From Ruminococcus sp. (GTDB lineage Bacteria; Bacillota; Clostridia; Oscillospirales; Ruminococcaceae): a stretch of 64,000 nucleotides of DNA. The stretch is from NCBI RefSeq assembly GCF_019423705.1, contig NZ_JAHZAX010000001.1:260087-324086 (forward strand), given 5' to 3'. This document shows, in pieces, positions 52,995-61,340 of the stretch (the stretch's first letter is position 1; each line of letters begins with the position of its first letter). A program made the translations under genes and the position numbers. The notes under the pieces were generated by a model. It did not search any database and was not told the origin of the DNA. It saw nothing but the letters and a program-made list of their open reading frames with translations.

Positions 52995-53132
52995 ATGGAT
53001 ATTGTTTACATATTACTGACTATTGCCTTGATATCAGTATCAACAGAGTTTATCAAAGCTCTCACCAAGCTGATTAAAAGGATAAAAAATAACCGCCCTA
53101 GCCTAAGAAACTCAGCGGTTATTAATCAATGA
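52995..53132 (+). CDS. Small hydrophobic peptide, type I toxin candidate (paralogue)
   Basis: A 45-residue peptide beginning MDIVYILLTIALISV with one membrane helix, a basic segment KLIKRIKNNRP, and a tail that reads through the terminator hairpin. The 28-residue copy at 2745 stops inside its hairpin instead. GAGG lies before ATG with the same TGATAG context. The shared MD(I/L)VY start, KNNRP motif and flanking arms show paralogy. Toxicity is inferred. Confidence 0.7.
   Translation: MDIVYILLTIALISVSTEFIKALTKLIKRIKNNRPSLRNSAVINQ
53085..53124. terminator. Bidirectional hairpin of locus 2
   Basis: AATAACCGC (53088-53096) pairs with GCGGTTATT (53115-53123), flanked by an A-run on the left. Confidence 0.7.
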
Positions 53133-53168
53133 TTCGAGGGCAACCGTCTATCGGTGTGCTCTTTTTCT
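53085..53168 (-). ncRNA. Candidate antitoxin RNA of toxin-like locus 2
   Basis: A minus-strand promoter at 53175-53203 should start an RNA near 53168 that ends at the shared hairpin. It overlaps the 3' part of the toxin frame. Ends are estimated. Confidence 0.5.
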
Positions 53169-53174
53169 GCCTTT

Positions 53175-53203
53175 ATTATACACCAGCGCAGCTAATTTGT
53201 CAA
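53175..53203 (-). promoter_or_regulatory. Perfect minus-strand promoter of locus 2
   Basis: On the minus strand TTGACA (53203-53198), 17 bases, TATAAT (53180-53175). Confidence 0.85.
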
Positions 53204-53232
53204 TAGCAAACGCCACGAAAACCATATTTTCG

Positions 53233-53262
53233 TTGACTTTTTGCCCTTTGATATGCTATAAT
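53233..53262 (+). promoter_or_regulatory. Promoter of the pseudouridine synthase gene
   Basis: TTGACT (53233-53238), 18 bases, TATAAT (53257-53262) with a TGC extended -10. Confidence 0.75.
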
Positions 53263-53330
53263 CTTTAAATGAAGCTAAATAGGCATAATCATACGAAAAC
53301 ATTTAACTGCAAAGGACTTTTTATAAGACT

Positions 53331-54047
53331 ATGAGACTTGATAAATTCATATCCTCACAGCGAAACGATATCTCACGGAGTATGGTAAAGGAGCTTTGCC
53401 GCAAGGGGCTTGTCTCCGTCAACGGCAAGACCGTTAAGACCGCCGACACAAAGGTCTCCGAGACCGATACCGTCACAGTCCGTGGCGAGGATATAAGCTA
53501 TAAGAAATTTCTTTATATTATGATGAATAAGCCGCAGGGCGTGGTCTGCTCCACCCGTGACGGCGAATCAAAGACCGTGCTGGAGCTTGTGCCGCCCGAA
53601 CTTTTCCGTGAGGGGCTTTTTCCCGCAGGCAGACTTGATAAGGATACAGAGGGTTTTGTGCTCCTCACCGACGACGGCGGACTTGCTCATAGAATGCTGT
53701 CGCCAAAGACACACGTTCCGAAAACATATTTCGTAAAGCTCCGTGACCCTTGGCAGGATAATTACGCCGAAGCTTTTGCGAAGGGTATGACCATCGATGG
53801 GGGAGAGAAATGTCTCCCAGCGGAATTTGCAGGGGCGGAAGGCTGTCCGAATGAATGTACAGTTGTGCTCCACGAGGGCAAGTATCATCAGGTCAAGAGA
53901 ATGTTTGAAAAACTGGGGAATAAAGTTATTTATCTCAAGCGCACAAAGATCGGCGAGCTGGCTTTAAACCCCGATTTACCGCTGGGAAGCTGTTTGGAGA
54001 TAATGCACAAAGATGTTGAAAGATTATTGACATCGAAATCGTTTTAA
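53331..54047 (+). CDS. RsuA-family 16S/23S rRNA pseudouridine synthase
   Basis: A 238-residue enzyme with an N-terminal S4 domain (MRLDKFISSQ.. to about 60) and a pseudouridine synthase domain. The catalytic Asp lies in AGRLDKDTEGFVLLTDDG; MNKPQGVVCST and GKYHQVKRMFEKLGNKV are family signatures. It should isomerise a uridine in small-subunit rRNA in the RsuA manner; the exact position is not determined. It has its own promoter. Confidence 0.93.
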   Translation: MRLDKFISSQRNDISRSMVKELCRKGLVSVNGKTVKTADTKVSETDTVTVRGEDISYKKFLYIMMNKPQGVVCSTRDGESKTVLELVPPELFREGLFPAGRLDKDTEGFVLLTDDGGLAHRMLSPKTHVPKTYFVKLRDPWQDNYAEAFAKGMTIDGGEKCLPAEFAGAEGCPNECTVVLHEGKYHQVKRMFEKLGNKVIYLKRTKIGELALNPDLPLGSCLEIMHKDVERLLTSKSF

Positions 54048-54125
54048 TGTAAGTAATTACCTATTGTATGTGAATTTTCGTCAATATTCATAATGAGATA
54101 TAATAAAGTTTAGTAAAAAAAACTC

Positions 54126-54154
54126 TTGCGGGTCTGTTAAAAATTTGTTATGAT
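54126..54154 (+). promoter_or_regulatory. Promoter of the MsmX-type ATPase gene
   Basis: TTGCGG (54126-54131), 17 bases, TATGAT (54149-54154). Confidence 0.6.
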
Positions 54155-54210
54155 TATAGCATAGCTAATTAGGATAGTTAGTAAAATTCAAATAGGGAGG
54201 TCCTTTTTTA

Positions 54211-55353
54211 ATGGCAAGTGTATCATTAAGGGAAATTTATAAGAAGTATGCAGGCGGCGTTATCGCTGTTTCAGACTTCAACATTGAGATCAAGGATAAG
54301 GAGTTTATCATTCTCGTAGGTCCTTCTGGATGCGGTAAGTCTACAACACTTAGAATGATCGCAGGTCTTGAAGAGATCAGCGAAGGCGAGCTTTACATCG
54401 GCGACAGACTTGTAAACGACATCGCTCCTAAGGACAGAGATATCGCAATGGTATTCCAGAACTACGCTCTGTATCCTCACATGACAGTATTTGAGAATAT
54501 GGCATTCGGCCTCAAGCTCAGAAAGGTTCCAAAGGACGAGATCGCAAGAAAGGTTGAGGAAGCTGCAAGAATCCTTGACATCGCTCACCTTCTCGACAGA
54601 AAGCCAAAGGCTCTCTCCGGTGGACAGAGACAGCGTGTAGCCCTCGGTAGAGCTATCGTTCGTGAGCCACAGGTATTCCTTCTTGACGAGCCTCTTTCAA
54701 ACCTCGACGCTAAGCTGAGAGCACAGATGAGAACTGAGATCTCCAAGCTCCATAAGAAGCTCGGTACAACATTCATCTACGTAACTCACGACCAGACAGA
54801 GGCTATGACAATGGGTGACCGTATCGTAGTTATGAAGGACGGTTATATCCAGCAGATCGATACGCCAACAAATCTTTACAATGATCCAGTAAACCAGTTC
54901 GTTGCAGGATTCATTGGTTCACCACAGATGAACTTCATCGACTCAAAGCTTCTCAAGGTAGACGGCAAGTATGTTGTTGAGTTCGGTTCTGAAGATACAA
55001 AGACAACAAGAGGCGTTAAGTATCAGGTAGCAGTTCCAGAGTCTAAGGTTGATCCTGAAGTTCTCGAGCCGCTGGTAGATCAGGAAGTTGTTCTCGGTGT
55101 TCGTCCGGAGTGTATCCACGACGAGCCTGCATTCCTCGCTCAGGCTACAACAGGTATCATCAATACAACTGTTGAAGTAACTGAAATGATGGGTGCTGAG
55201 ACATATCTCTACCTCAACTGCGAGGGTATCCAGCTCACAGCTAGAGTTTCACCTCGTTCTGACGTTCGTCCACAGGATGAGCTCAAGGTAGCAATTGATC
55301 CTAACAGGATCCACATCTTTGATAAGGAGACTGAGAAGGCTGTTCTTAACTAA
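54211..55353 (+). CDS. msmX: Multi-sugar ABC transporter ATPase (MsmX/UgpC type)
   Basis: A 380-residue ATPase of the MalK/MsmX group. It has Walker A GPSGCGKST, signature LSGGQRQRVALGRAI, Walker B VFLLDEPLSNLDAKLR, the H-loop YVTHDQTEAM, and a C-terminal TOBE/OB regulatory region (VLGVRPECIH). It stands alone with its own promoter and a terminator. Such ATPases serve several unlinked sugar transporters, so it is the natural partner for the ATPase-less permeases at 15995-24760. AGGGAGG is the ribosome site. Confidence 0.95.
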   Translation: MASVSLREIYKKYAGGVIAVSDFNIEIKDKEFIILVGPSGCGKSTTLRMIAGLEEISEGELYIGDRLVNDIAPKDRDIAMVFQNYALYPHMTVFENMAFGLKLRKVPKDEIARKVEEAARILDIAHLLDRKPKALSGGQRQRVALGRAIVREPQVFLLDEPLSNLDAKLRAQMRTEISKLHKKLGTTFIYVTHDQTEAMTMGDRIVVMKDGYIQQIDTPTNLYNDPVNQFVAGFIGSPQMNFIDSKLLKVDGKYVVEFGSEDTKTTRGVKYQVAVPESKVDPEVLEPLVDQEVVLGVRPECIHDEPAFLAQATTGIINTTVEVTEMMGAETYLYLNCEGIQLTARVSPRSDVRPQDELKVAIDPNRIHIFDKETEKAVLN

Positions 55354-55424
55354 TAGTAACTAATAGTAACAGAACGCTTTTAGGTCATAGTTTACTAAGA
55401 TCGACAATATCACATTGATATAAG

Positions 55425-55456
55425 CAAAAAGTACGGCTTTGTCCGTACTTTTTGTG
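55425..55456 (+). terminator. Terminator of msmX
   Basis: AAAAAGTACGG pairs with CCGTACTTTTT, followed by further T. Confidence 0.88.
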
Positions 55457-55528
55457 TTTTATCGGCTTTGAAACCGATTTCGTTTTGCAAATACACAATT
55501 TCTCGATCCATAAGAAAGGCTAAAAATA

Positions 55529-56815
55529 ATGAGTACAACTACAAATGATCCAAACAAAAACAATACAAACAAAGCAAAAAGACTTCTCGCTCTGCTCACA
55601 AGCGCAATGCTCTGCACAGCTGCGCTTGCAGGCTGCGGCTCAAAATCAAATGATAATAGCTCCGAAAGCAAGGCGGAAGCTTCAAGCTCAGAAGTTGAGA
55701 AAATCCCCGAAACTGACGAGGAATGGAACCAAGCTATGCTCGATAAGGCAATGGTGTCATATGGCAATACCGCTATGATGCAGAACGTCATAAAGAAAGC
55801 ACAGGCTGGCGATGACGTCACTATCGCATATCTTGGCGGCTCTATAACATACGGAATTTCCGCAGGCGAGGACGATTGCTATGCAAAGCTCACCTATAAC
55901 TATTTCGCCGATAAGTTCGGCACAGGCGATAACGTAAAGTATGTGAACGCAGGAATAAGCGGCACGCCTTCAAAGCTTGGTATACTGCGACTTGACCGTG
56001 ACGTGCTGGCATACGACCCCGATATCTGCTTTATCGAGTTCGCAGTCAATGACGGCACAGAGGCGGATTATCAGAACGCTTATGAGTCAATAGTCAGAAC
56101 TCTTCTGCAAAAGAATATCACCCCTGTTTTGCTGTTTTCCGTTACTGAAGAAGATCATTCCGCACAGGATTATATGAAGCAGATAGGCGAGTTTTACGAC
56201 CTGCCGATGATATCATATTGCGACGCTCTGAGATATCTCTTTGCCAACAATAGAATGACTTGGCAGGATTTCTCTGACGACCAGTCCCACCCGAATGTTG
56301 AGGGCCACAAGCTGGTGGCTTCAATGGTGGACTTTTATTTCGACAACGTTATGAACGTCGAGCCAAAGGGCGATTACGTTATGCCGACTGACACGGTTTT
56401 CAATCCAAGAGAAGTTGATGCCCATTTGTATGAGAACGACACCCTCACCCCGACAAGTATGGGAAGCTGGAAGGAAGGTTCTAATATCGACCGCTTTGAA
56501 AAAGGCTGGACTTATTTAAATTCAGGCGATAACAGCCCGATCGTGTTCGAGTTTAAGGACAAAAAGTTCCTTTATATGATCTATAAGGAAGTCAAAGCAG
56601 GCGATTTCGGCAAGCTCCACGTCAAGGTAACAGCCGACGGCGAGGTCTATGACGAAAATGATTATACCACTATCAGCCCTAACGGATGGGGCAATGCTCA
56701 GGTCATAAATATCGCAATGATGCCCGAAGCCACCGATTACAAGGTTGAAATTTCAATGGCAGAGGGCGATGAGGACAAGTACGGCTCTATCCTCGGATTT
56801 GGTTATACCGAATAA
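55529..56815 (+). CDS. GDSL/SGNH-hydrolase lipoprotein with beta-sandwich C-terminus
   Basis: A lipoprotein signal (LCTAALAGC) and Ser-rich linker lead to an SGNH hydrolase (about residues 85-285). Block I is AYLGGSITYG with the catalytic Ser, block II Gly is in NAGISG, block III is AVNDG, and block V is DDQSHPNVEGH with Asp and His. The C-terminal 120 residues form a separate beta domain. Carbohydrate esterase families with this fold remove acetyl groups from hemicellulose; the substrate is inferred from neighbours. AGAAAGG precedes ATG. Confidence 0.82.
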   Translation: MSTTTNDPNKNNTNKAKRLLALLTSAMLCTAALAGCGSKSNDNSSESKAEASSSEVEKIPETDEEWNQAMLDKAMVSYGNTAMMQNVIKKAQAGDDVTIAYLGGSITYGISAGEDDCYAKLTYNYFADKFGTGDNVKYVNAGISGTPSKLGILRLDRDVLAYDPDICFIEFAVNDGTEADYQNAYESIVRTLLQKNITPVLLFSVTEEDHSAQDYMKQIGEFYDLPMISYCDALRYLFANNRMTWQDFSDDQSHPNVEGHKLVASMVDFYFDNVMNVEPKGDYVMPTDTVFNPREVDAHLYENDTLTPTSMGSWKEGSNIDRFEKGWTYLNSGDNSPIVFEFKDKKFLYMIYKEVKAGDFGKLHVKVTADGEVYDENDYTTISPNGWGNAQVINIAMMPEATDYKVEISMAEGDEDKYGSILGFGYTE

Positions 56816-56896
56816 TTATATAAGCTTATAAGGGTTAAAATATTTATATTTTGATCTGTCGAAATTTGTTTAATATATTTATATAAAATCACATCA

Positions 56897-56934
56897 CCGC
56901 CGCAGAGCATAAAAGCTTTGCGGCGGCTTTTTTG
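56897..56934 (+). terminator. Terminator of the esterase gene
   Basis: CCGCCGCA pairs with TGCGGCGG (nested GAGC/GCTT inside) and a run of T follows. The rest of the 56816-57189 gap is AT-rich with the promoter below. Confidence 0.85.
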
Positions 56935-57050
56935 CGTTCGTGTTAATACACAAAGAAAGAGTGATAAAATAGTGCAGATATACAAATATGAGCCTTTAAC
57001 AACGCCGTTATAATATATATCACAAACATTCTTTATTTGTTTATAATTGC

Positions 57051-57059
57051 GTGCTATAA
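57051..57059 (+). promoter_or_regulatory. Extended -10 promoter of the GH5_4 lipoprotein gene
   Basis: TGCTATAAT (57051-57059) lies about 130 bases before the start, without a good -35. Confidence 0.45.
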
Positions 57060-57189
57060 TCTTGCTATAAAATAAAGACGCACTATATATTGTGATAATA
57101 AATTTATAGTCAAAGCTATGATAATATTGCGAAACATAAAAATCTGAACATCATAGATCTGCATATAAAGAAAGGTGGAAATATAGAAA

Positions 57190-58377
57190 ATGAGAAAAAT
57201 CAGAAAAATAAATTTAAATAAGACCTTCGCCGCAGCAATGGCGGCAGTCCTCAGCGCTGTAGTTTTCACAGCCTGCGGAAATTCTGATAACTCAAGCAGT
57301 TCAAAATCTGACGGCAGTTCGAGCCACGTCACCGAAAAGGCTGAAATGCGTGATATCACTTCAATGGATCTTGTGAAAGAAATGAAGCTGGGTTGGAATT
57401 TGGGCAATTCCCTTGACGTCTGCAACGCTGATCGTGACGGCGACGGACAGGTGGACGAAAATTCCGCCGAGGTGGACGAGACCCTTTGGGGCAATGTAAA
57501 GACTACCCCCGAAATGTTCGACCAGCTGAAAAAAGACGGCTTCAACGCCGTTCGTATTCCCGTGACCTGGCGTGACCACCTCTCAGATGATTACACTATC
57601 GACGAGGACTGGCTCAACAGAGTTGAAGAAGTGGTGGATTACGCCTATGACAGAGATTTTTATGTTATCATAAACGTACATCACGACGGCGGTGGAGACC
57701 CCGATTTCGGCGCTTGGATAAGGACGGAAGCTGTCGAAGATTACGACAAGTTCATCGAAAAGTATAACAAGATTTGGACGCAGATAGCAAAGCGCTTTGA
57801 AAATTATTCCGACAAGCTCATATTCGAGTCGATGAACGAAGTCGGCTTTGACGACCTCGGCACAAATCAGGCTTATGAGCTTCTCAACAAGATAAATCAA
57901 GACTTTGTCGATCTTATCAGAAAGCAGGGCGGAAATAACCCTGAGCGTCATCTTTTGATCGCAGGCTATTGGACTGATATCGACAAGACCTGTTCAAAGC
58001 TTTTCAAAATGCCCGACGACCCCGAAAATAGGTGCATAGTTTCTGTGCATTATTACACCCCTTGGGAGTTCTGCGTTTGCACAAATCAGCACAATTGGGG
58101 CAGCGATGATGAAGTCAAAACAATGGAAAACAACGTAAACAAGCTAAAAACCAACTTCATCGACAACAATATCCCTGTTATCGTGGGCGAATACGGAAAC
58201 TGCAAGGGCAACGACGAAACGGACAGAGTTCGCTTTGACGAGCTGTTCACAAAGCTCACCTACGAGATAGGCGTGGCGGCGTTCCTTTGGGACGACGGCG
58301 GAGTATTTGACCGCACAAATCTGACTTGGCAGTCTGAGGGGCTTGTTGAGGCACTTAATGGCGCTATCGGAAAATGA
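57190..58377 (+). CDS. GH5 (subfamily 4-like) lipoprotein endoglucanase/xyloglucanase
   Basis: A lipoprotein signal (VVFTAC) and Ser-rich linker precede a GH5 domain starting MKLGWNLGNSLDV. Acid/base Glu217 is in FESMNEVGF and nucleophile Glu334 in IVGEYGN. A short insert carries DRDGDGQVDE (about residues 81-90), which looks like a calcium-binding EF-hand loop. The enzyme should be membrane-tethered and act on beta-glucan or xyloglucan. It follows the esterase gene on the same strand. Subfamily assignment is by motif only. Confidence 0.88.
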   Translation: MRKIRKINLNKTFAAAMAAVLSAVVFTACGNSDNSSSSKSDGSSSHVTEKAEMRDITSMDLVKEMKLGWNLGNSLDVCNADRDGDGQVDENSAEVDETLWGNVKTTPEMFDQLKKDGFNAVRIPVTWRDHLSDDYTIDEDWLNRVEEVVDYAYDRDFYVIINVHHDGGGDPDFGAWIRTEAVEDYDKFIEKYNKIWTQIAKRFENYSDKLIFESMNEVGFDDLGTNQAYELLNKINQDFVDLIRKQGGNNPERHLLIAGYWTDIDKTCSKLFKMPDDPENRCIVSVHYYTPWEFCVCTNQHNWGSDDEVKTMENNVNKLKTNFIDNNIPVIVGEYGNCKGNDETDRVRFDELFTKLTYEIGVAAFLWDDGGVFDRTNLTWQSEGLVEALNGAIGK

Positions 58378-58397
58378 TTGTAAATAAAAGCATTTAT

Positions 58398-58428
58398 GGG
58401 AGCATAGCAGTCGCTGTGCTCCTTTTTT
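58398..58428 (+). terminator. Terminator of the GH5_4 gene
   Basis: GGAGCATAGC pairs with GCTGTGCTCC across AGTC and a T-run follows. Confidence 0.85.
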
Positions 58429-58444
58429 ATCGCCTGTGTAAAAA

Positions 58445-58464
58445 ATGTTCCACGTGGAACATTA
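58445..58464. promoter_or_regulatory. parS-like centromere site
   Basis: AATGTTCCACGTGGAACATT is a perfect 20-bp palindrome. Its core matches the Firmicute ParB/Spo0J site TGTTYCACGTGRAACA. It lies between a terminator and the cls promoter and overlaps no gene. Confidence 0.85.
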
Positions 58465-58503
58465 GTTCTTGAGATGTAGAACAAAAAATCCTCTTTTTCG
58501 CTA

Positions 58504-58532
58504 TTGCATTAAGTAAAATTTAATGGTATAAT
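58504..58532 (+). promoter_or_regulatory. Promoter of cls
   Basis: TTGCAT (58504-58509), 17 bases, TATAAT (58527-58532) with a TGG extended -10. Confidence 0.7.
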
Positions 58533-58585
58533 AAATTATGTATAGGCTAAAGATACGAATTTGTGCAGGATAGGAGGCGGAAAAG

Positions 58586-60202
58586 TTGGAACGATCGGAC
58601 AAGCTCGAAAAAGAAAATAAAGAGAGCAAAGAAAATAAAGAAAAGATAAGTGAAAAGATCAAAAAGAAAAAGCCGAAAAAGCTTATCAATTTGATATTCT
58701 CGCAGAAAACCACTATCATATTGCTGCTGGCGCTCCAGCTTGTGTTCATTTTCGTCATCTTCCAAAGCTTTGCGGTGCATTATGCCTACCTGCACGTTGT
58801 TTTCTCAACAGTCGCAATAATATTGGCTATATATATACTTAATTCCAGCGAAAACCCTGCCTATAAGCTGGCTTGGATAGTGCCGCTCATAATAGTGCCG
58901 CTTTTCACGGTGGTGCTTTATTTCATACTGAAAAATCAGTTCTCCACCCGAAAGGTGCGCAATCAGTATGCGAAAAAGTGCGCAAACACAAAGCCTTATC
59001 TAAAGCCCGACCCTAAGATAATGGAATATCTCAAAGAGCACGACAGGGAATTTTATAAGCTTGCAAATTACGTTGACAAGGCCGGCGGATATCCTGCCTG
59101 CGCAAACACCGAGGTCAAATATTTTCCGCTGGGCGAGGACAAATACGCCGCTATGCTTGAAGAGCTCCACAAGGCGAAAGAATTTATCTTTATGGAGTAT
59201 TTCATCATCGATGACGGCGATATGTGGAAAGAGATAGTCAAGATACTGCTCGAAAAAGCAAAGCAGGGCGTTGAAGTTCGTTTGCTTTATGACGGAATGG
59301 GTTCGCAGTTCACATTGCCTTTCAGATATAAGAAAAAGCTCACCGAACAGGGCGTAAAATGCCTTGTTTTCAACCCGTTCCGACCAATGCTTTCGTCTAT
59401 CCAAAACAACAGAGATCACAGAAAAATTCTCGTTATCGACGGCAATGTTGCATTCAATGGCGGCGTCAATATCGCCGACGAGTATATAAACCAAAAAGAG
59501 CGTTTCGGCCATTGGAAGGACACAGCCGTTATGCTCAAAGGCGACGGCGTGTGGAATTTCACTATGATGTTCTTGCAGATGTGGGAAGTTGTTTCGGGGG
59601 AAAAGACCGAGTACAATATGTACAGACCCACTATCAAAAACGTGGTGGATAACGGCTATGTTATCCCATATGGCGACTCCCCTCTCGATGATGAAAACGT
59701 GGGCGAGCTTGTTTATATGGATATGATAAACAACGCAAAGGACTATGTTTATATCTCAACGCCATATCTTGTGCCCGATAATGAAATGGTGACGGCGCTG
59801 GGCTATGCGGCGAAAAGCGGCGTTGACGTTAGGATAATCACCCCCGAGATACCCGACAAATGGTACGTCAGCAGTATTACAAAGTCATTTTACAGCGATT
59901 TTGAAAAGCTCGGCGTGAAAATATACGAATACAAAGGCGGCTTCAACCACGCAAAAATGTTCATCTCCGATGATAAATCTGCGGTGGTGGGCACCATAAA
60001 TCTCGATTACAGAAGCCTTTATCTGCACTTTGAGTGTGCAACTTATATGTACAAGACAAGCTGCATAAAGGACATAAAAGCTGACTTTGAGGATATGTTC
60101 GCAAACCGCTGCCACAGGATAACTCACGACGATATAAACAACCGCAGCTTTTGGTCAAGGTTTATGTCGGTAATTCTGAGGACATTTGCTCCGCTGCTGT
60201 AA
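58586..60202 (+). CDS. cls: Cardiolipin synthase
   Basis: A 538-residue phospholipase-D-family enzyme joining phosphatidylglycerol molecules to cardiolipin. A highly charged N-terminus (about 40 residues) and two membrane helices precede two HKD motifs: HRKILVIDGNVAFNGG (near residue 275) and HAKMFISDDKSAVVGT (near 455). The start is TTG at 58586, eight bases after AGGAGG. The charged, Glu/Lys-rich N-terminal extension is longer than usual. Confidence 0.95.
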   Translation: MERSDKLEKENKESKENKEKISEKIKKKKPKKLINLIFSQKTTIILLLALQLVFIFVIFQSFAVHYAYLHVVFSTVAIILAIYILNSSENPAYKLAWIVPLIIVPLFTVVLYFILKNQFSTRKVRNQYAKKCANTKPYLKPDPKIMEYLKEHDREFYKLANYVDKAGGYPACANTEVKYFPLGEDKYAAMLEELHKAKEFIFMEYFIIDDGDMWKEIVKILLEKAKQGVEVRLLYDGMGSQFTLPFRYKKKLTEQGVKCLVFNPFRPMLSSIQNNRDHRKILVIDGNVAFNGGVNIADEYINQKERFGHWKDTAVMLKGDGVWNFTMMFLQMWEVVSGEKTEYNMYRPTIKNVVDNGYVIPYGDSPLDDENVGELVYMDMINNAKDYVYISTPYLVPDNEMVTALGYAAKSGVDVRIITPEIPDKWYVSSITKSFYSDFEKLGVKIYEYKGGFNHAKMFISDDKSAVVGTINLDYRSLYLHFECATYMYKTSCIKDIKADFEDMFANRCHRITHDDINNRSFWSRFMSVILRTFAPLL

Positions 60203-60239
60203 TTTCACAACGAAATGGATTTATTGACTGTCGAAAAAC

Positions 60240-60272
60240 GCCCAAATAACGGGCGAACGCTGTTCGCCCCTA
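60240..60272. repeat. Interspersed palindromic repeat
   Basis: GGGCGAACGCTGTTCGCCCC followed by TACA lies before the HAD phosphatase, arguing against any start upstream of 60317. Confidence 0.65.
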
Positions 60273-60316
60273 CATATTTTGATAGACCCAAGCAGACGAT
60301 ACCGAAAGGACAACAT

Positions 60317-60985
60317 ATGACAAATATAAACACAAATATAAAAGTAACAGACTTCAAAGGCCACATTTTCGACCTTGACGGCACTCTGACGAAATCGAAC
60401 CACGTTTGGTCAAAGATAGACGAGGATTTTCTCGGCAAGCGTGGGATAAAAGTTCCCGACGACTATTTCAAAATGGTGTCGGCAATGAACTTTGAGCAGG
60501 CGGCCGTTTATACAAACGACAGATTTTCCCTCGGCGAGGACATAAAGGACATTATGCAGGAATGGTTCGATATGGCGGTGTACGAATACACAAACGTTAT
60601 CGGGCTTTGCGGCAATGCAGGGGAATACGTCCGCAGCCTTAAAGAGCAGGGCAAAAAGATCGCCCTTGCGACAGCCTCCACGGCGGAGCTTTACCAGCCT
60701 GTTTTGAAGCGCAACGGAATTTTCGATTGTTTCGACTGCTTTGTTTCCACAGAAGAGGTCGCTCGAGGAAAAGGCTTCCCCGACGTTTACGAACTTGCGG
60801 CGCAAAAGCTAGGTCTTGAAGCCCGTGAATGCGCAGTTTACGAGGATATCCTAGAGGGCGTGAAGGGAGCGAAGGCAGGAAACTTTTTCGCAGTTGCCTG
60901 TCTGAACGATCATTACAGCCACGACTGGGAGGAAATGAAGTCCGTTGCGGACGCCGTTGTGGAAAACGGAAGTTTTCCACTTTAG
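60317..60985 (+). CDS. HAD-superfamily phosphatase (beta-phosphoglucomutase-like)
   Basis: A 222-residue HAD hydrolase. Motif I is GHIFDLDGTL with the nucleophile Asp, motif II ends ALATAS, and motif IV lies in CAVYEDILEGVKGAKAG. A helical cap (about residues 40-110) marks subclass I. Members include phosphoglycolate phosphatase and beta-phosphoglucomutase. The start at 60317 has GAAAGGA upstream; the in-frame extension to 60215 crosses a palindromic repeat. Confidence 0.85.
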   Translation: MTNINTNIKVTDFKGHIFDLDGTLTKSNHVWSKIDEDFLGKRGIKVPDDYFKMVSAMNFEQAAVYTNDRFSLGEDIKDIMQEWFDMAVYEYTNVIGLCGNAGEYVRSLKEQGKKIALATASTAELYQPVLKRNGIFDCFDCFVSTEEVARGKGFPDVYELAAQKLGLEARECAVYEDILEGVKGAKAGNFFAVACLNDHYSHDWEEMKSVADAVVENGSFPL

Positions 60986-61206
60986 TGAGGAATGAGAAGT
61001 GAAGGATCGCCTAGCGGCGATGATCTTTTTTCTCGGGCGAATAGTATTCGCCTTTTTTTATCACATTGTATAATGTCAAATTGTAGGGGCGAACAGCGTT
61101 CGCCCGTTGATTTGCAGTTTTTGTGACAGCTTGCGGCGACCGCAGGTCGCAACAAAATAAATCCATCGCTGCTAGGCGATACCGACATTCCTCACTCCTC
61201 ACTCCA
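60986..61206. repeat. Composite inverted-repeat element
   Basis: The left end (GTGAGGAATGAGAAG..ATCGCCTAGCGGCGATGA) recurs inverted at the right end (61165-61206). Between them lie three GGGCGA..TCGCC-type palindromes near 61034, 61083 and 61127. No coding capacity is seen. A MITE-like or nested repeat origin is likely. Confidence 0.6.
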
Positions 61207-61263
61207 AATTCACGCAGTTCATAAAAATTTTGCAGAAAATTAACAACGGATGCGGTCAAATGA

Positions 61264-61292
61264 TTGACAAACGAAAATTAAGATGTTATAAT
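61264..61292 (+). promoter_or_regulatory. Promoter of rpmG-secE-nusG-rplKA
   Basis: TTGACA (61264-61269), 17 bases, TATAAT (61287-61292), an exact consensus. Confidence 0.9.
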
Positions 61293-61340
61293 TGTAGTAC
61301 CTCTTTATGAGGTCTATTTTTTTGCGCTCTTTTTTGGGGC

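Larger units (their letters stand above)
52897..53168. repeat. Inverted arms of toxin-like locus 2
   Basis: GAGCATACC ... ACGGTAGGCGGTTGTCCTC (52904-52934) on the plus strand is matched on the minus strand by GAGCACACC ... ACGGTTGCCCTC (53163-53136). The layout copies locus 1 at 2.6 kb. Confidence 0.7.

Noticed and set aside
60215..60316. N-terminal extension of the HAD phosphatase
   Set aside because: The extension crosses an interspersed palindromic repeat and has no ribosome site.
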